Source: Adiantum capillus-veneris (Eukaryota; Streptophyta; Polypodiopsida; Polypodiales; Pteridaceae). From it: DNA of 64,000 bases. Where the stretch lies: NCBI GenBank assembly GCA_014529385.2, contig CM043952.1:153387057-153451056 (forward strand), written 5' to 3'. Each line of letters starts with the position of its first letter. Within the stretch, counting starts at the first letter, position 1. Below, piece after piece: positions 29,819 to 40,930 of this stretch. Below the pieces are notes generated by a model, which did not search any database, was not told the origin of the DNA, and saw only the letters and a list, made by a program, of their open reading frames with translations. Position numbers and translations under genes: made by a program.

Positions 29819-30349
29819 CTCTTAAAAAAGATCGAGTAAACAAACAGACTGGATTTCATTAATTTTGAAATGGCCAAAGCCGATACAATAGGGACGGACT
29901 TGCCCTTAAGTTTTACATTGAGTACAATGGTTCTACCCTTCACTGTGGTCAAAGTGGCTTTCCTCGCTCGATAGTCCACCACGGCGTTGTTCTTGTGGTA
30001 CCAGGGAATTCCCAAGAGAACATCACAACCTTCCAAAGGCATTATGTAGAATTCCTCATGCCCCAAATACCCCTGACAATGCAACCGAAGTTTGCCAATG
30101 ACAGGTATAATGGCTATGTCCCTGCCGGGTGCCGCTAGAACTGCCTTTGCAAGTGGTCCCATCCGACCGGGAGTGATTTCGAGCCACGCCGCCAATTTTT
30201 GGTGAAATGAAGTTGGCCTTGGCTCCTCCATCAAAGAAGATCAGGGCTTCTTGGTCTTTCACTTTGCCCCAAGCTCGGCAAATTTCTGTACTCTCGTCCA
30301 TCGTGCTGGGATCAGTACCCATGCAATCTGGAACGAGTCTTGTTGTCAT
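29815..30349 (-). pseudogene. Protease region of D
   Basis: The frame starting at 30,349 reads EALIFFDGGAKANFISPKIG, where a retropepsin would have D(T/S)GA; the second active-site residue is glycine. Element E has DGEAKAN at the same place, so glycine there may be ancestral in this family. A second frame (30,234-29,815) continues with GKLRLHCQGYLGHEEFYI and CDVLLGIPWYHKNNAVVDY, the C-terminal half of the fold. One frameshift joins them. Confidence 0.8.
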
Positions 30350-31898
30350 CTTGCCTTTTCGTCCACGTTTCTCAGCTGTTCTCGAACTCTCAGGCCTCTC
30401 ATCATCCTTGTCGTTCTGTTCTTTCTGTGCCTTTTTAGGGCACTTCGCGGAGATATGCCCAGTTTCCCTGCATCCAAAGCACTTCCCCTCCTTGATGTAG
30501 AGAGCTCTCTCTTGAGGAGTGAGTTTGGATCGTGCATCCTTTTCTTTCTTTTCTGGTTGCTCTTCCTCTTTCTACTTTCATTTTTCGAAGTCTGTTCGGT
30601 CCTTTTGCTTCATGATCTCATCAGTGGGGTAGGTCAAACTGCCTCAGTGAATGGCAAAACCCCATTTCGCATGACTCATTAACTCCTGAATGGAAGCTGA
30701 CTTTTGTTCTAAGCAGTGATCTTAGATCTCTGTAGGAAGACCCAAGGTAAACCGCTCAATCTGTTCTTTGAACGAGATCTTAAATGAAGAGGCGGGTAGA
30801 AAAGAGCTCCAGAATCTCTCGCAATAAGCGCCCACTGTATCCTTCTTGGTCATCCGAAGATGGTTCCGAGCAATTCGTATCTTGCGTTCATACTCTCGGG
30901 TCAGCCAAGAAGAAATAAAAAGCCTTTTGAATTTCAACCATTGAACTGGCGCTGTCTTGTTTAATAGAAGCGTGGACCACCAAGTTCGATCATTCCCCTT
31001 AAAATAAGAGGAAGCCCTCCGAATCTTGGAGTGCTATGAGTAACGCCCTCTTGAGAAAGCTATGTCAAACTGATGTATAAAAGACAAAGCCTTGGAAGCA
31101 TCTCTATAACCAGAAAACGTGTCAAATTTAATTGACTGTCCACCTTCCTTAAACTCTCGGACTTTCTTGCTTTTGTCTTCCAGAAAGTTATACTGGCTGG
31201 CTTTATAAAAATTCTTCTTCTTTGCATAGAAGCTGCTGTCGTCAGAGTCCGAACTATCTGAAGACGAGTCCTCTGTAGAACTGTCAACAACTGTGCGAGA
31301 TTTAAGCTTCTTTGCCTTTTTCTTGCCCTTTCCGAAGCTTTGCTTTTTGCTTCGCTTTTTGCCTTCTCTGTCTTCTTCGCTCGAGTCAGAGGAGCTAGAA
31401 GAACTGTCAGAAGAAGAAGAAGAAGAAGAAAGAACTCTTCTTCTATTTTCTTGCCGACTCAAAGGTAGACTGACGACCCAAATAACCCGGAAAGTGAGCG
31501 CCTTTCTTTTGCTTTTTGTTGTGTTTTTTAGCTTTGTTCTACGTGTCAAAAAGCTGAGCAATTCGTGCATCAACCACCTCTTCTAATTCTTGCTCTGTGT
31601 ATATCCTGGGAGTAGGAGGTTTCTTGAGAGCCAGTTTGAAGAGTGGTTTTGTGGTCTGCCGCCACTGTGAGTGCACCTCATCGAAAGAGGTCTGACTCAT
31701 ATATTTTGCAAATTTCGAATCCTTTGTAAAATTAAGCATCATCTTTGTTGCATCGCCGATCAATCGTCGACGCTCCATCTCTTCGAGCTCCGCCTGAGTA
31801 GGCCGAGGCGGGCCGTACTCCTCACGTGAATCTTCGTTGTGATCTCTTCTCGCATATCCGGATGTAGATGAAGTCGACTGATCTCTGTCTGAAGCCAT
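30346..31898 (-). pseudogene. Gag of D with Ser-rich linker and zinc knuckle
   Basis: Gag begins near 31,898 (MASDRDQSTSSTSGYARRDH) and continues through KMMLNFTKDSKFAKYMSQ to a stop at 31,539. Frame 31,573-31,034 follows with a long Ser/Asp/Lys-rich stretch and GYRDASKALSFIHQFDIAF. Frame 30,937-30,722 has the capsid end (ARNHLRMTKKDTVGAYCERF). At 30,434-30,483 the minus strand encodes CFGCRETGHISAKCP, a CX2CX4HX4C zinc knuckle in yet another frame. Three frameshifts at least make this a pseudogene. Confidence 0.85.
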
Positions 31899-31948
31899 AA
31901 GTGCCGCGTAAAAAGGATCGGATTTCTCGTAGAAGAGAAATCGGCCGT

Positions 31949-32534
31949 GCTGTGATACCACTGTAACAGACTTGGATACTCCAAGTCGAGATTCTACCGC
32001 GACACCACAAGAATATACTTCAAACAGTTCACAGTTCACAATTGATTCGACACTGGCCCGCCGGCAGAGTTTCGTGCCTAGAGATATTGGTATTAATCTG
32101 CAACTCAAAGTACAAGCGAGTAGTCGGGACTCACTCTCAGACTCTGCGTCCAGATGCTCTGAGAAGTGAGAGCTGAAACTACTAATATATAGATTTACAA
32201 GGGATGCTAAAAGCAGATCCCAAAAGCTTCAAAATCAAAAGCATGTTCTTTTCTCTCTCCAGCTCTGTTGAGCCTAAATAAAGCAAAAGCAAAAGAGCTC
32301 TCTCTGTGTCCCTCTCCAATTTGCGTACACAAAATAAAGCAAAAGCTGCAGCAAGCTTCTCTGCTTTTTTTTTTGTCTGCTGTCGCAAAATGCGGGCGTC
32401 TGTATAGCGCCACGTGTCAGCCCATCGCCTCATTTTTCGGGTCTACAGTACCACGTCAGCAGTGTCCCCAATTCGGCAAACCAGGGGAGAATTTCTGTGT
32501 GTGTACAAGGCAGCTACGTCACCAGCTTGTGACA
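31949..32534 (-). repeat. 5' LTR of D and primer-binding site
   Basis: On the plus strand the LTR starts TGTAACAGACTTGG (31,962) and ends CTTGTGACA (32,534), 573 bp. Minus-strand position 31,960 onward reads TGGTATCACAGC, one change from the tRNA-Met primer site. The LTR resembles the LTR of E in opposite orientation, sharing the TTGGA-ACTCCAAG end, the GACTCTGC-TCCA block and ACAAGGGAT, but they are clearly diverged. Confidence 0.8.
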
Positions 32535-32912
32535 CCGTAATTTGCGTTGATTGTTTTTTATGGCAGATTTTGGGACCAAATGCTTTTGGGACAATTTGCT
32601 TTTGAGTTTACTGCTTTTGGGGAATCCCTTGTAAGAATAAACGAACCCTTGGGGCCTCACTCTGCAGGGCATTTGGATGCAGAGTCTAAGAGCAGAGGTC
32701 CCTCGAGAGTTGTACTTTGCAATGATTAATGATAAAGAAATACTGAAAGGGGTGCCAGACTTTGGGGCCAATTCTTCTGGGCACGGAACTCCGCCGGGCC
32801 GTGTTGACTCTCTCTCTCTCTATTAAAGTTCAGTGATTTTGAAGTTTCTGTTAGTGTGTTGCTATTGATTTCACGCTTGGAGTGTCCAAGCTTGTTACAG
32901 TGGTATCAAAGC
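32535..32912 (+). repeat. 5' LTR (5'-truncated) and primer-binding site of E
   Basis: The LTR ends CCAAGCTTGTTACA at 32,899, followed by one base and TGGTATCAAAGC. Its complement is similar to LTR D. The left end butts directly against the outer end of LTR D, so the first part of this LTR appears to have been lost or displaced when D inserted. A CT run (32,808-32,821) lies in the LTR. Confidence 0.7.
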
Positions 32913-33106
32913 TCATAAAGACTCCTCTTCTACGGAGGATCCAATCCTTTTTGTAGCACACACAATTTTTTTTGTGAAAAAAGCTTTGTGCCCCAACCCC
33001 GGACTTATTAGCCACTCCCACCCTTCGTACATCGTGCATCGTGCGCGCTCCCATCTTTATCACTCTGTCTTACAGGGCATAAGCCATCAAGAAGTCCAAA
33101 TTACAC

Positions 33107-33270
33107 ATGGGTTCTCGCTTAGAATCTGACAGAGATAACACTTTTCGGTGGGTAGGTAGAGAAAAGTTGAAATCCGACGCGGGAACTGAAAAATAGAATG
33201 AAGATTTAGACAAATTCTTGGCAGAGAAGTTTGCCAGAGTGGACTACAAACGTCAACTGCAGGTTTGCAT
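33107..33270 (+). pseudogene. Gag N-terminus of E, interrupted by A
   Basis: ATG at 33,107 begins MGSRLESDRDNT, then a stop, then NEDLDKFLAEKFARVDYKRQ LQ. The frame is cut at 33,270 by element A and the sequence continues at 49,914 or so with PRFEKHMKNYPTDEIYSRWR. That matches D's Gag SKFAKYMSQTSFDEVHSQWR, so both sides belong to one gene. Confidence 0.7.
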
Positions 33271-33512
33271 TGTTGGAATTAGGGTTGCAGGAAAAGCACA
33301 CAGCTTGGAGAAGACGAACGAAGCTCAAGGCACACAATAGAGAGTGTATTACTTAGTGTGCAATAGAATGATAGATAGCCCTAGAGTGATGGGCGTCTAT
33401 ACAATGCACGGGAAAAAAACCTCCTAAAGAGGGAAAAATGCCCCGACGGCCCTAGTGTGTTCACACACATCGCTACCACATGTATATGGTAACAAATCCC
33501 CCTTGGGAGTGA
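33271..33512 (-). repeat. 3' LTR of A with polypurine tract
   Basis: Matches 49,686-49,913 almost throughout: 'ttggaattagggttgcagg', 'cttggagaagacga', 'tgtgcaatagaatgatagat' and 'catgtatatggtaaca'. The tract at 33,495-33,512 was separated from A's pol by the insertion of B. Confidence 0.9.
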
Positions 33513-33531
33513 TGCGGTGAACGAGGGTTGG

Positions 33532-33992
33532 TGTAAGGATTCTAGGTACTAATCCTTTATTAAGTACTTAAACTCATGATTAAGACTTAAGAAACTTGAA
33601 CTGAACTCAGAAACAAGACTCAGAAGACTCTGTGTTTGATTGATTGAATGACTTGTTGAAAAGTGAGTACAATAGGCTCCTTATATAGGAGACGAATAGA
33701 CACAAATTAAAAGACACATCTCTTGGTGAAGAGACATGACTTTAGATGTAAAGACACATCCTTTTGGTGAAGAGCTGCAACCATTGGGCGAAGAGTCGCA
33801 CGCGTAGAACGAAGGGGTGTGACCAGTCGTGGAAGGAGTGTGGCTTTTGGTGAAGAGGCGCGTCTTTTGGGCGAAGGGGTGTGACCATCCAAGCATAGGG
33901 GTCCTCCTTGGCATGGCACTTCGTGTATCTGCAACTAGGAGTAAATGTATTGTTGTTAACATAGTCACAATCGTGACATTCCCTCCCTCTTT
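33532..33992 (-). repeat. 3' LTR of B with polypurine tract
   Basis: About 447 bp, highly similar to 44,552-44,994. It contains repeats of the type 'ggtgaagag-c', 'gggcgaag' and 'gaaggggtgtgacca' that give the LTR a quasi-periodic look. The part of the minus-strand open frame 33,681-34,685 that lies here is LTR read-through, not a conserved protein. Confidence 0.9.
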
Positions 33993-34774
33993 AAATAAAA
34001 CCCTGGGTAGTTGAAGAAACTCCGGGAGAAGGAAATGTATTGTTGTTGTGCTTCTGCATCCAAAGCTCTTTCTGTTAAGTCCCACCGTCATGGCAATGTT
34101 ATTGACCATGACTATTTTGCCAAACTGAAAACTGATCCTATCTGCAACTTGTCTCATCTTTGTCAAAAGTAGGAGTAACACATTTGCAACCTGATTAGTG
34201 CCTTTGTCAAAGTCATTTGTCACTTCGAGCTTTGTCCAATAAAAGATTGAATTTGTGTCTGCTTCGAGTGAAATTATTGGTGAACTGACTTGAGTACTCT
34301 GTTGAGTGATGACCACTGGTTGGAAATCTGTAAGGTATTCCATTGGTTTGTCTGGAACAGTAAAAACCTCCTGAAGGGATGTTGTAGACTGAGACAGAGT
34401 ATTGTTTGGAGGTATATCTATTTGTAAAGGTTTATCAATAGAACAAGTTGTGTCCAAAGATTCATTTGCAGCGACTAAAGTCGTGCTGCAAGAGTCTGTA
34501 TCTGCTTTATCCTTTGCACTGCTGAAGGTAAGGACTGCAGTCTTCAAGTTTGAAGAATTATCATTCACCATAGCATCTCGTATCCGTTTAGAGACAAAGA
34601 CTGTATTCTGCAAGGGCGGTGACGAGGCGAATTTTCCTGCCTGGATCACAACCAAAGAAGGGGTTATGTGCTTGTTGGTTGTCACATAAGAACTGGAATC
34701 TTATGAATCTATAACTTTCTCAGCGGGTATTAAGGCGTCCAATTGACAAGGGGGAGGTTGAGGAAGTTGTTGCC
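33979..34774 (-). other. Interior of B, 3' part; unknown open frame
   Basis: A minus-strand frame from 34,685 codes TNKHITPSLVVIQAGKF, FVSKRIRDAMVNDN, QVADRISFQFGKI and so on, then runs into the LTR. It is open for over 200 codons before the LTR, which is long for random DNA. I recognise no retroelement domain. Across element C, its upstream continuation at 43,653-43,830 (minus) reads CPKFKFFLSDGSKV. It may be part of a host gene captured by B. Confidence 0.45.
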
Positions 34775-34779
34775 TCTTA

Positions 34780-34863
34780 TGTTAGGAAATAAGACGTAGC
34801 TAAATAGATAATTGAGTAGATTACTTAATGGAGAGAGACAGATTTATATACATGAGATTATAG

Positions 34864-34922
<59 letters not shown>

Positions 34923-35622
34923 CACGATATACGTGGTTCACCCGATGTGGGCTACGTCCACGGGAAAGCAGCCACTCAATGGATTTAGTACTTCAAAACA
35001 AGAAGTAGTTTAGAAAGGGATTATACCCTTAATGGAGCTCCCGCCTTGCTTCACTCTCACCACCTCACACTCACCTTGTTGCATCAACTTCACACTATGA
35101 AATGTGTGTAGAAATGGCCTCCTTTTATAGGCCAAAAGGGCTGCCCTCTCTTATGAGAGACAGCCATGTGTAGCCGCCCTTGTGTGAATAAGTCCAAATC
35201 GGACCCTCCAATCCGCCCATGTGTGGCCGCCCTTGAGAAGACAAGTCCGCTTTTGAATTCGGCCACCGGCCACCGGCCATTGACTTCCGACCACCGGCCA
35301 CCGTCCATTGACTTCCGACCACCGGCCATCGGCCATTGACTTCCGGCCACCGGCCAACCGACCGGTTGTTTTCCGACCACTTTCCGGCCGCCGTCCGGCC
35401 ATAATATTCCAGCGAAAAAGAATATTCCGGCGAAAAAAAAGTCTCGGGGGCCTCCGTCCCCGAGGCCTTTAAAGTTGCCCTTGATTCTTGTCCGTGAAAA
35501 TTTTGGTTTCCGGTGAGTGATTTTCCTTCACGCACGATGGCTTCTCCTCATAATGGGGGCCTTACAAATGTGCGCTTTTACCACAGAAAATTACAAGGGT
35601 AAATCAGGCTCCATACTTAACA
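34780..35622 (-). repeat. 3' LTR of C
   Basis: It contains a (GA) tract (34,866-34,918), the block 'cacacgatatacgtggttca', and a GGCCACCGGCCATTGACTTCC-type minisatellite (about 35,255-35,370). Flanked on the left by TSD copy TCTTA. It differs from the 5' LTR mainly in GA length and minisatellite copy number. Confidence 0.93.
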
Positions 35623-35714
35623 ATCTCCCACTTGGAGACTAATCTCCAAACCAAACCTGTGACTGCTTTCCATTCTGACTTCTTATCCTTGAATGCCGAT
35701 TGAAGATGAGCAAA
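35623..35714 (-). repeat. Duplicated pol end and polypurine tract of C
   Basis: This 92-bp piece matches 38,837-38,927 with few changes. It includes the minus-strand purine tract CCAAGTGGGAGAT beside the LTR and the last ten or so codons of pol. The match ends in 'gagcaaa' at 35,714, where the DNA switches to unrelated sequence. The same place in the neighbouring 175-bp repeat reads 'cttgcaaaat', so the junction has about 5 bases of microhomology. Confidence 0.85.
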
Positions 35715-36064
35715 TCGGGGGCAAATGTGGTAAAGCATGTAATCTGCTATCAAGTTATTAATGCATGTGAACAAGCTCTAAATCTCATCAATAGACAGAA
35801 TGTAATTCAAAATCAAAATCCGTGTAAGAGCAGGGTCTTTGAATGCGGTCTGGCTCAAATCTCGTCAAGTGGGACGTAATCTTGCAAAATCGGGGGCAAA
35901 TGTGGTAAAGCATGTAATCTGCTATCAAGTTATTAATGCATGTGAACAAGCTCTAAATCTCATCAATAGACAGAATGTAATTCAAAATCAAAATCCGTGT
36001 AAGAGCAGGGTCTATGCATGCGGTCTGGCTCAAATCTCGTCAAGTGGGACGTAATCTTGCAAAA
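35715..36064. repeat. 175-bp tandem duplication in the foreign segment
   Basis: Two nearly identical units, both containing 'gggggcaaatgtggtaaagc', 'caagctctaaatctcatcaa' and 'tggctcaaatctcgtcaagt'. Only a few bases differ (for example 'tttgaatg' against 'tatgcatg'). Confidence 0.95.
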
Positions 36065-36804
36065 TTTGGACTCTCTAGGTGTACATAGTTTAAATATGCC
36101 TAATTGTGTATAGATGGGCATGAACAGGGGGGTGTGTACAGGATATGTGATGCGTATAGGAAGAAGGGGGGAGAGTCGAGAGAGAAAAATGAAAAAAAAT
36201 CATTTTTTATTTTTAGCTTTAAAAAAAGAAAATAAAATAAAATAAATAAATAAATAAGTAAATAAACAAAAAATTCAAATTAAAAATTAGAAAAATGCTC
36301 AAAAGAAAAAATCACAAAAATAAATATAAATTTTCTTCTAATTTTTACAAGGTTTTATATTATATTTTGGTTTGTTATATTTTTTTGTTACTTACTTTTT
36401 GGATTTTATTACTTTTCTAAAAATTTTGAAGTCTTTTTCATAATTTTCTTTAGTTTTTATCTTTGTTTGGATTTTCCCCTAATTTTTATATCATTTATTC
36501 TAAATTTTCTATTTTTATTTGGATTTTTTTATATTTTTAGTGATTTGTAAAAAAAAATCTTTTTGTATTTCTTTATTAATAATCTAGAAAAATATTTCAA
36601 AAATGAAAATTTAATTGACATAAAATAAATCTAGAATGAAATGCAATGAAACTAAAATATTAAATTAAATTAAAGGAATCTACAAAAGTCGACCAAGCAA
36701 AAGTGGGCAGCAGGCAACCTCGTCCGACAAAAAAAAAAAAGAAGAGAATAGATGAGAGGGTGGGGCCCAACAGCGTGCATGGAAGGCGGGAAATGGGGGT
36801 TGGG

Positions 36805-36806
<2 letters not shown>

Positions 36807-36890
<84 letters not shown>
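36807..36890. repeat. (GA)42 microsatellite
   Basis: An uninterrupted AG/GA run of 84 bp. It is not within an LTR, unlike the other long GA tracts in this region. Confidence 0.97.
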
Positions 36891-36892
<2 letters not shown>

Positions 36893-38073
36893 GCCGATGC
36901 GGTGTGCGTGTGACTGTGTCTGTGTGTGTATATGGTTATTTTTTAATCGTTTTTGTTTTTCTTTTTTGGTGTTTTGTTTGTTTTTTATTAAAAAATCTTT
37001 GTTTTATTCTTTTTATTTTTGCCTTTTTGAAAAAAACCCCTTTAAATTTCTTTTTTAAGAGGGTAGTTTTTTAATGATTTTTTTAATATAACAAAGAAAA
37101 AATTAAAAATTAAAAAGAAAATGCTTAATTTTTTAAATAAAACCAAAAATGAAAATAAAATAAAAAATTATGCAAAGATTTAGAGAAATAGCAAAGAAAT
37201 GAGGAAGAAAGAAGCAAAAGTTGGACTAAGAGATATGCATGCTGTGGAGATGGATTTTTAAATAAATAAATAAAACAAGAAAATATGTAGACAATCTAAG
37301 AAAATATTAAAAAGTACCTAGGTGGAACTCCAAAAAATATCCTAAAACTTTAAGCAATTTATGAAAACTCACCAATTTTTAATGCAAGCCTGGGATTGGC
37401 TGTTTGCATCAATTCTTTTTTCATTTTTATTATTTTTATAAGAAATTAGCAATTTTAGATAATGAATTAATAAAAACATGCTTTAAAATTGCAAACAATA
37501 GCCAAAAATTTTAGAAAATTTATGCAGACAATTCAACTCAAAATGCAACACTTAGTAATACACTTAAACATTTCAGTTCATCATTCATTAAAGTGCTAAT
37601 CAAAATTGAATCATTTTAGACCATTTTTATAATTTTTATTTAATTTTGATCCAAAAATTAGTCTAATTAGTGGTTTCATTATAAAAAAAATTGCATGTCG
37701 TTTAAAACACTACCAAATTAGTGTTCCTTCCATTTTTCACATCAATTCACACATACAAATTAATTTTCAAGTTTGTAAACATGCATATTAAGCACGATCA
37801 CTTTATAAGCATACATGCACATAGTTCTAGCGCAATTTTGAGGCAATCCATTGGCACCAAAATTACCATACATTTACATCCAAATGTGTGCACATTGTTG
37901 ACACATAGGCACACACTAATGCACCTAAGATTGCCCCAAATTTGATGCACTTAATCCTCAATCAAAACTTGCAAATAAATCATGAAACAATAGGGTTAAT
38001 ACAGTCACATCTTCACCAAAAATGGTGTTGATTTTCAACTCCATTTGATGCTTTCATTTGTGTGTGTGTGTGT

Positions 38074-38140
38074 TGTTAGGAAATAAGACGTAGCTAAATA
38101 GATAATTAAGTAGATTACTTAATATTTACATACATGAGAT

Positions 38141-38199
<59 letters not shown>

Positions 38200-38836
38200 C
38201 ACGATATACGTGGTTCACCCAATGTGGGCTACGTCCACGGGAAAGCAGCCACTCAATGGCTTTAGTACTTCAAAACAAGAAGTAATTTACAAAGGGATTA
38301 TACCCTTAATGGAGCTCCCGCCTTGCTTTACTCTCACCACCTCACACTCACCTTGTTGCATCAACTTCACACTATGAAATGTGTGTAGAAATGGCCTCCT
38401 TTTATAGGCCAAAAGGGCTGCCCTCTCTTATGAGAGACAGCCATGTGTAGCCGCCCTTGTGCGAATAAGTCCAAATTGGACCCTCCAATCCGCCTATGTG
38501 TGGCCGCCCTTGAGAAGACAAGTCCGCTTTTGAATTCGGCCACCGGCCACCGGCCATTGACTTCCGACCACCAGCCATCGGCCATCGACTACCGGCCACC
38601 GGCCAACCGACCGGTTGTTTTCCGACCACTTTCCGGCCGCCGTCCGGCCATAATATTCCGGCGAAAAGGAATATTCCGGCCTCTAAAGTTGCCCCTGATT
38701 CTTGTCCGTGAAAATTTTGGTTTCCGGTGAGTGATTTTCCTTCACGCACGATGTCTTCTCCTCATAATGGGGGCCTTACAAATGTGCGCTTTTACCACAG
38801 AAAATTACAAGGGTAAATCAGGCTCCATACTTAACA
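38074..38836 (-). repeat. Internal third LTR of C
   Basis: A full-length LTR (763 bp; TGTTAGG...CTTAACA) beside pol and its purine tract (complement of 38,837-38,849). It is shorter than the outer LTRs through fewer minisatellite units, a missing 'gagagacag' stretch and a short deletion near 38,675. Its left flank is TGTGT, which does not match TCTTA. So it is not the integration border of this copy. Confidence 0.92.
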
Positions 38837-38896
38837 ATCTCCCACTTGGAGACTGATCTCCAAACCAAACCTGTGACTGCTTTCTATTCTGGCTTC

Positions 38897-40930
38897 TTAT
38901 CCTTGAATGCCGATTGAAGATGAGCAAAAGCTCAACTTCTCCTTGTTGACCACCTTTGTAAACATGTCTGATGGATTTTCACTTGTATGCACCTTTCCTA
39001 GCTTTAGCTGTCCCTCTTCCAAAAGAGTGTGTATGAAGTGATATCTCACCTCAATGTGCTTTGTCCTTGAATGAAAGGCTGAGTTCTTCGCAAGATGGAT
39101 AGCGCTTTGGCTATCACTGTACAAGACACAATTGTCTTGTTTGAATCCAAGCTCTTCTAAGAATCTGTGAAGCCACAGAATTTCTTTGCTTGCCTCCGTC
39201 ATTGCTACATACTCTGCTTCCGTGGTAGAAAGTGAAACCACTTTCTGCAGTAACACATAGCCAGTAGTGCTCCTTCGAGTATCTTTGTCACCTGCCATAT
39301 CTGCATCAGCATACCCTTCTAGAAAAATATAAGTTCCTCCAAAATACAAAGCATTTGTTGTTGTCCCTTTTAGATACCTAAGTATCCACTTCACAGCTTG
39401 CCAATGCTCTTTACCTGGGTTGTCCATGAACCTACTCACAACTCCCACTGCATGTGCAATGTGTGGCCTTGTCCAGACCATAGCATACATTAGAGAACCT
39501 ACCGCTGCAGCATATGGAACTTTAGACATATAGGCTATCTCCTCTTGTGTCTTTGGACACATATCCTTCGTTAGTTTAAAATGACCAGCCAAACGTGTAG
39601 AAACTGGTTTTGCATTTTGCATTGCAAACCTTTCTAGTACCTTCTTGATGTAATCTTCTTGAGATAGCTTTATTGTCTTCTTCGTCCTCTCCCTTGATAT
39701 TTTCATACCAAGTATCCTCTTTGCAGCACCTAAATCTTTCATTGAAAAAGATTTGGATAGCTCCTCTTTTAGGTCTTTGATGTCCTGCATGTTAGCACTT
39801 GCAATCAACATGTCATCAACATACAACATTAGGATGATGAATTTACCATCTCCCAAATTCTTCGTGTAGACGCAGTGATCCGAGTTGCATCTTGTGAATC
39901 CATGATCCAACATCCATCGATCAAACTTCAAGTACCATTGTCTTGATGCTTGCTTTAAACCATACAAGCTCTTCTTTAATATGTAAACCATTTTCTCCTT
40001 ACCTTTTACTTCATACCCCTTTGGTTGAAGCATGTAGATTTCCTCCTCTAAGTCACCGTGAGGGAATGCCGTATTTACATCCATTTGCTCGAGATTTAGA
40101 TCATGAGCAGCCACAAGGCTAAAGACAAGCTTAATTGAGTTCATTTTTACAACAGGAGAAAATATTTCATTGAAGTCAATACCTTTCTTTTGAGAAAACC
40201 CTTTTACCACAAGCCTAGACTTGTACCTTTTCTTCCCACCTTCTTCTTCCTTCAGCTTGTACACCCATTTGTTTTGAAGTGCCCGCTTACCTTTAGGCAA
40301 CTCAACCAACTCCCATGTTTGGTTGCGATGTAGTGAGTCCATCTCCACTTGCATGCCCTTCGTCCATTCTTCTTTGGATTCATGTTGCATAGCTTCTTCA
40401 TATGATTTCAGCTCTCCAGAATCTGAGATCAAGAGATGGTTGAAGGAAGGAACAAACCTTTCTGGAGGTCTACTTGCTCTTGTAGATCTTCGGGGAATAG
40501 GTTGAGGCTCCTCATTTGGTTGACGTTGTTGCACATTGTCACCGTTTGCAGTCCTTGAGTCTTCACCGTCCTCAAGCTCCATGTACTCATCACCTGCTTC
40601 TTTTGTTTGTTTTCTTTCCAAGTAATCTTTGTACATATTTTGTTCGTTAAAAATTACATCCCTACTCCTTAAGATTTTACCATCTTCAGGATTCCATAGG
40701 CGATACCCAAAGTCTCCTTCTCCATAGCCAATGAAGAAACACTTTTTGGACTTTGCTTCTAAATTTGATCTTAGGTTTCTATCTATGTGCATGAAACCCT
40801 CACACCCAAACACTTTGAGAAATGCATAATTCATCGGTTTACCTGTCCATGCCTCTTCTGGAACTCCCCCATCCAATGCCGTTGAGGGTGACCGATTGAT
40901 TAAGTACACTGACGTACTTACAGCTTCTGC
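38897..40930 (-). CDS. Copia reverse transcriptase and RNase H of C
   Basis: A frame of about 677 codons continues gag-PR-integrase after a single TAG. It contains the end of integrase (VYLINRSPSTALDG, FGCEGFMHID), then reverse transcriptase (WELVELPKGKRAL-NKWVYK, RLVVKGFSQKKGID, VDVNTAFPHGDLEEEI-like block, SLYGLKQASRQWY, and the catalytic LYVDDMLIA). RNase H follows (YADADMAGDKDTRRSTTGY, STTEAEYVA, DSQSAIHLAKN, RTKHIEVRYHFI and the end near DMFTKVV). No frameshift is seen. Catalytic residues look complete. The style is Tork/Tnt1-like; lineage is inferred by eye. Confidence 0.93.
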   Translation of the reverse strand, partial: AEAVSTSVYLINRSPSTALDGGVPEEAWTGKPMNYAFLKVFGCEGFMHIDRNLRSNLEAKSKKCFFIGYGEGDFGYRLWNPEDGKILRSRDVIFNEQNMYKDYLERKQTKEAGDEYMELEDGEDSRTANGDNVQQRQPNEEPQPIPRRSTRASRPPERFVPSFNHLLISDSGELKSYEEAMQHESKEEWTKGMQVEMDSLHRNQTWELVELPKGKRALQNKWVYKLKEEEGGKKRYKSRLVVKGFSQKKGIDFNEIFSPVVKMNSIKLVFSLVAAHDLNLEQMDVNTAFPHGDLEEEIYMLQPKGYEVKGKEKMVYILKKSLYGLKQASRQWYLKFDRWMLDHGFTRCNSDHCVYTKNLGDGKFIILMLYVDDMLIASANMQDIKDLKEELSKSFSMKDLGAAKRILGMKISRERTKKTIKLSQEDYIKKVLERFAMQNAKPVSTRLAGHFKLTKDMCPKTQEEIAYMSKVPYAAAVGSLMYAMVWTRPHIAHAVGVVSRFMDNPGKEHWQAVKWILRYLKGTTTNALYFGGTYIFLEGYADADMAGDKDTRRSTTGYVLLQKVVSLSTTEAEYVAMTEASKEILWLHRFLEELGFKQDNCVLYSDSQSAIHLAKNSAFHSRTKHIEVRYHFIHTLLEEGQLKLGKVHTSENPSDMFTKVVNKEKLSFCSSSIGIQG

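Larger units (their letters stand above)
26959..32534 (-). mobile_element. Ty3/gypsy chromovirus D, 3'-truncated
   Basis: Reading on the minus strand: 5' LTR (31,962-32,534), primer site, gag, protease, reverse transcriptase, RNase H, integrase and a C-terminal chromodomain. This is the chromovirus layout. The 3' LTR is missing: the element ends at the chromodomain frame beside a possible host exon. Coding is broken into about nine frames, but domains are well preserved. Element E, in opposite orientation from 32,535, is a related family member. Confidence 0.85.
35715..38073. other. Foreign 2.36-kb segment between two LTRs of C
   Basis: This is AT-rich DNA with no similarity to C's pol. It starts with a 175-bp tandem duplication (35,715-35,889 and 35,890 to about 36,064), followed by long A and T tracts, a (GA)42 tract (36,807-36,890) and non-coding DNA with a short GT run at the right edge. 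The plus-strand frame 36,703-37,074 is an artefact of the GA tract. I see no gene. Its position suggests genomic DNA that once lay downstream of a C copy elsewhere. Confidence 0.7.

Noticed and set aside
36703-37074. 123-codon frame in the foreign segment of C as a captured gene
   Set aside because: Most of it is the GA microsatellite followed by T-rich DNA; no protein domain.
38074-38836. Middle LTR of C as an independent solo LTR insertion
   Set aside because: It sits exactly next to C's polypurine tract and pol end, so it is a structural 3' LTR; it also lacks its own target duplication on both sides.
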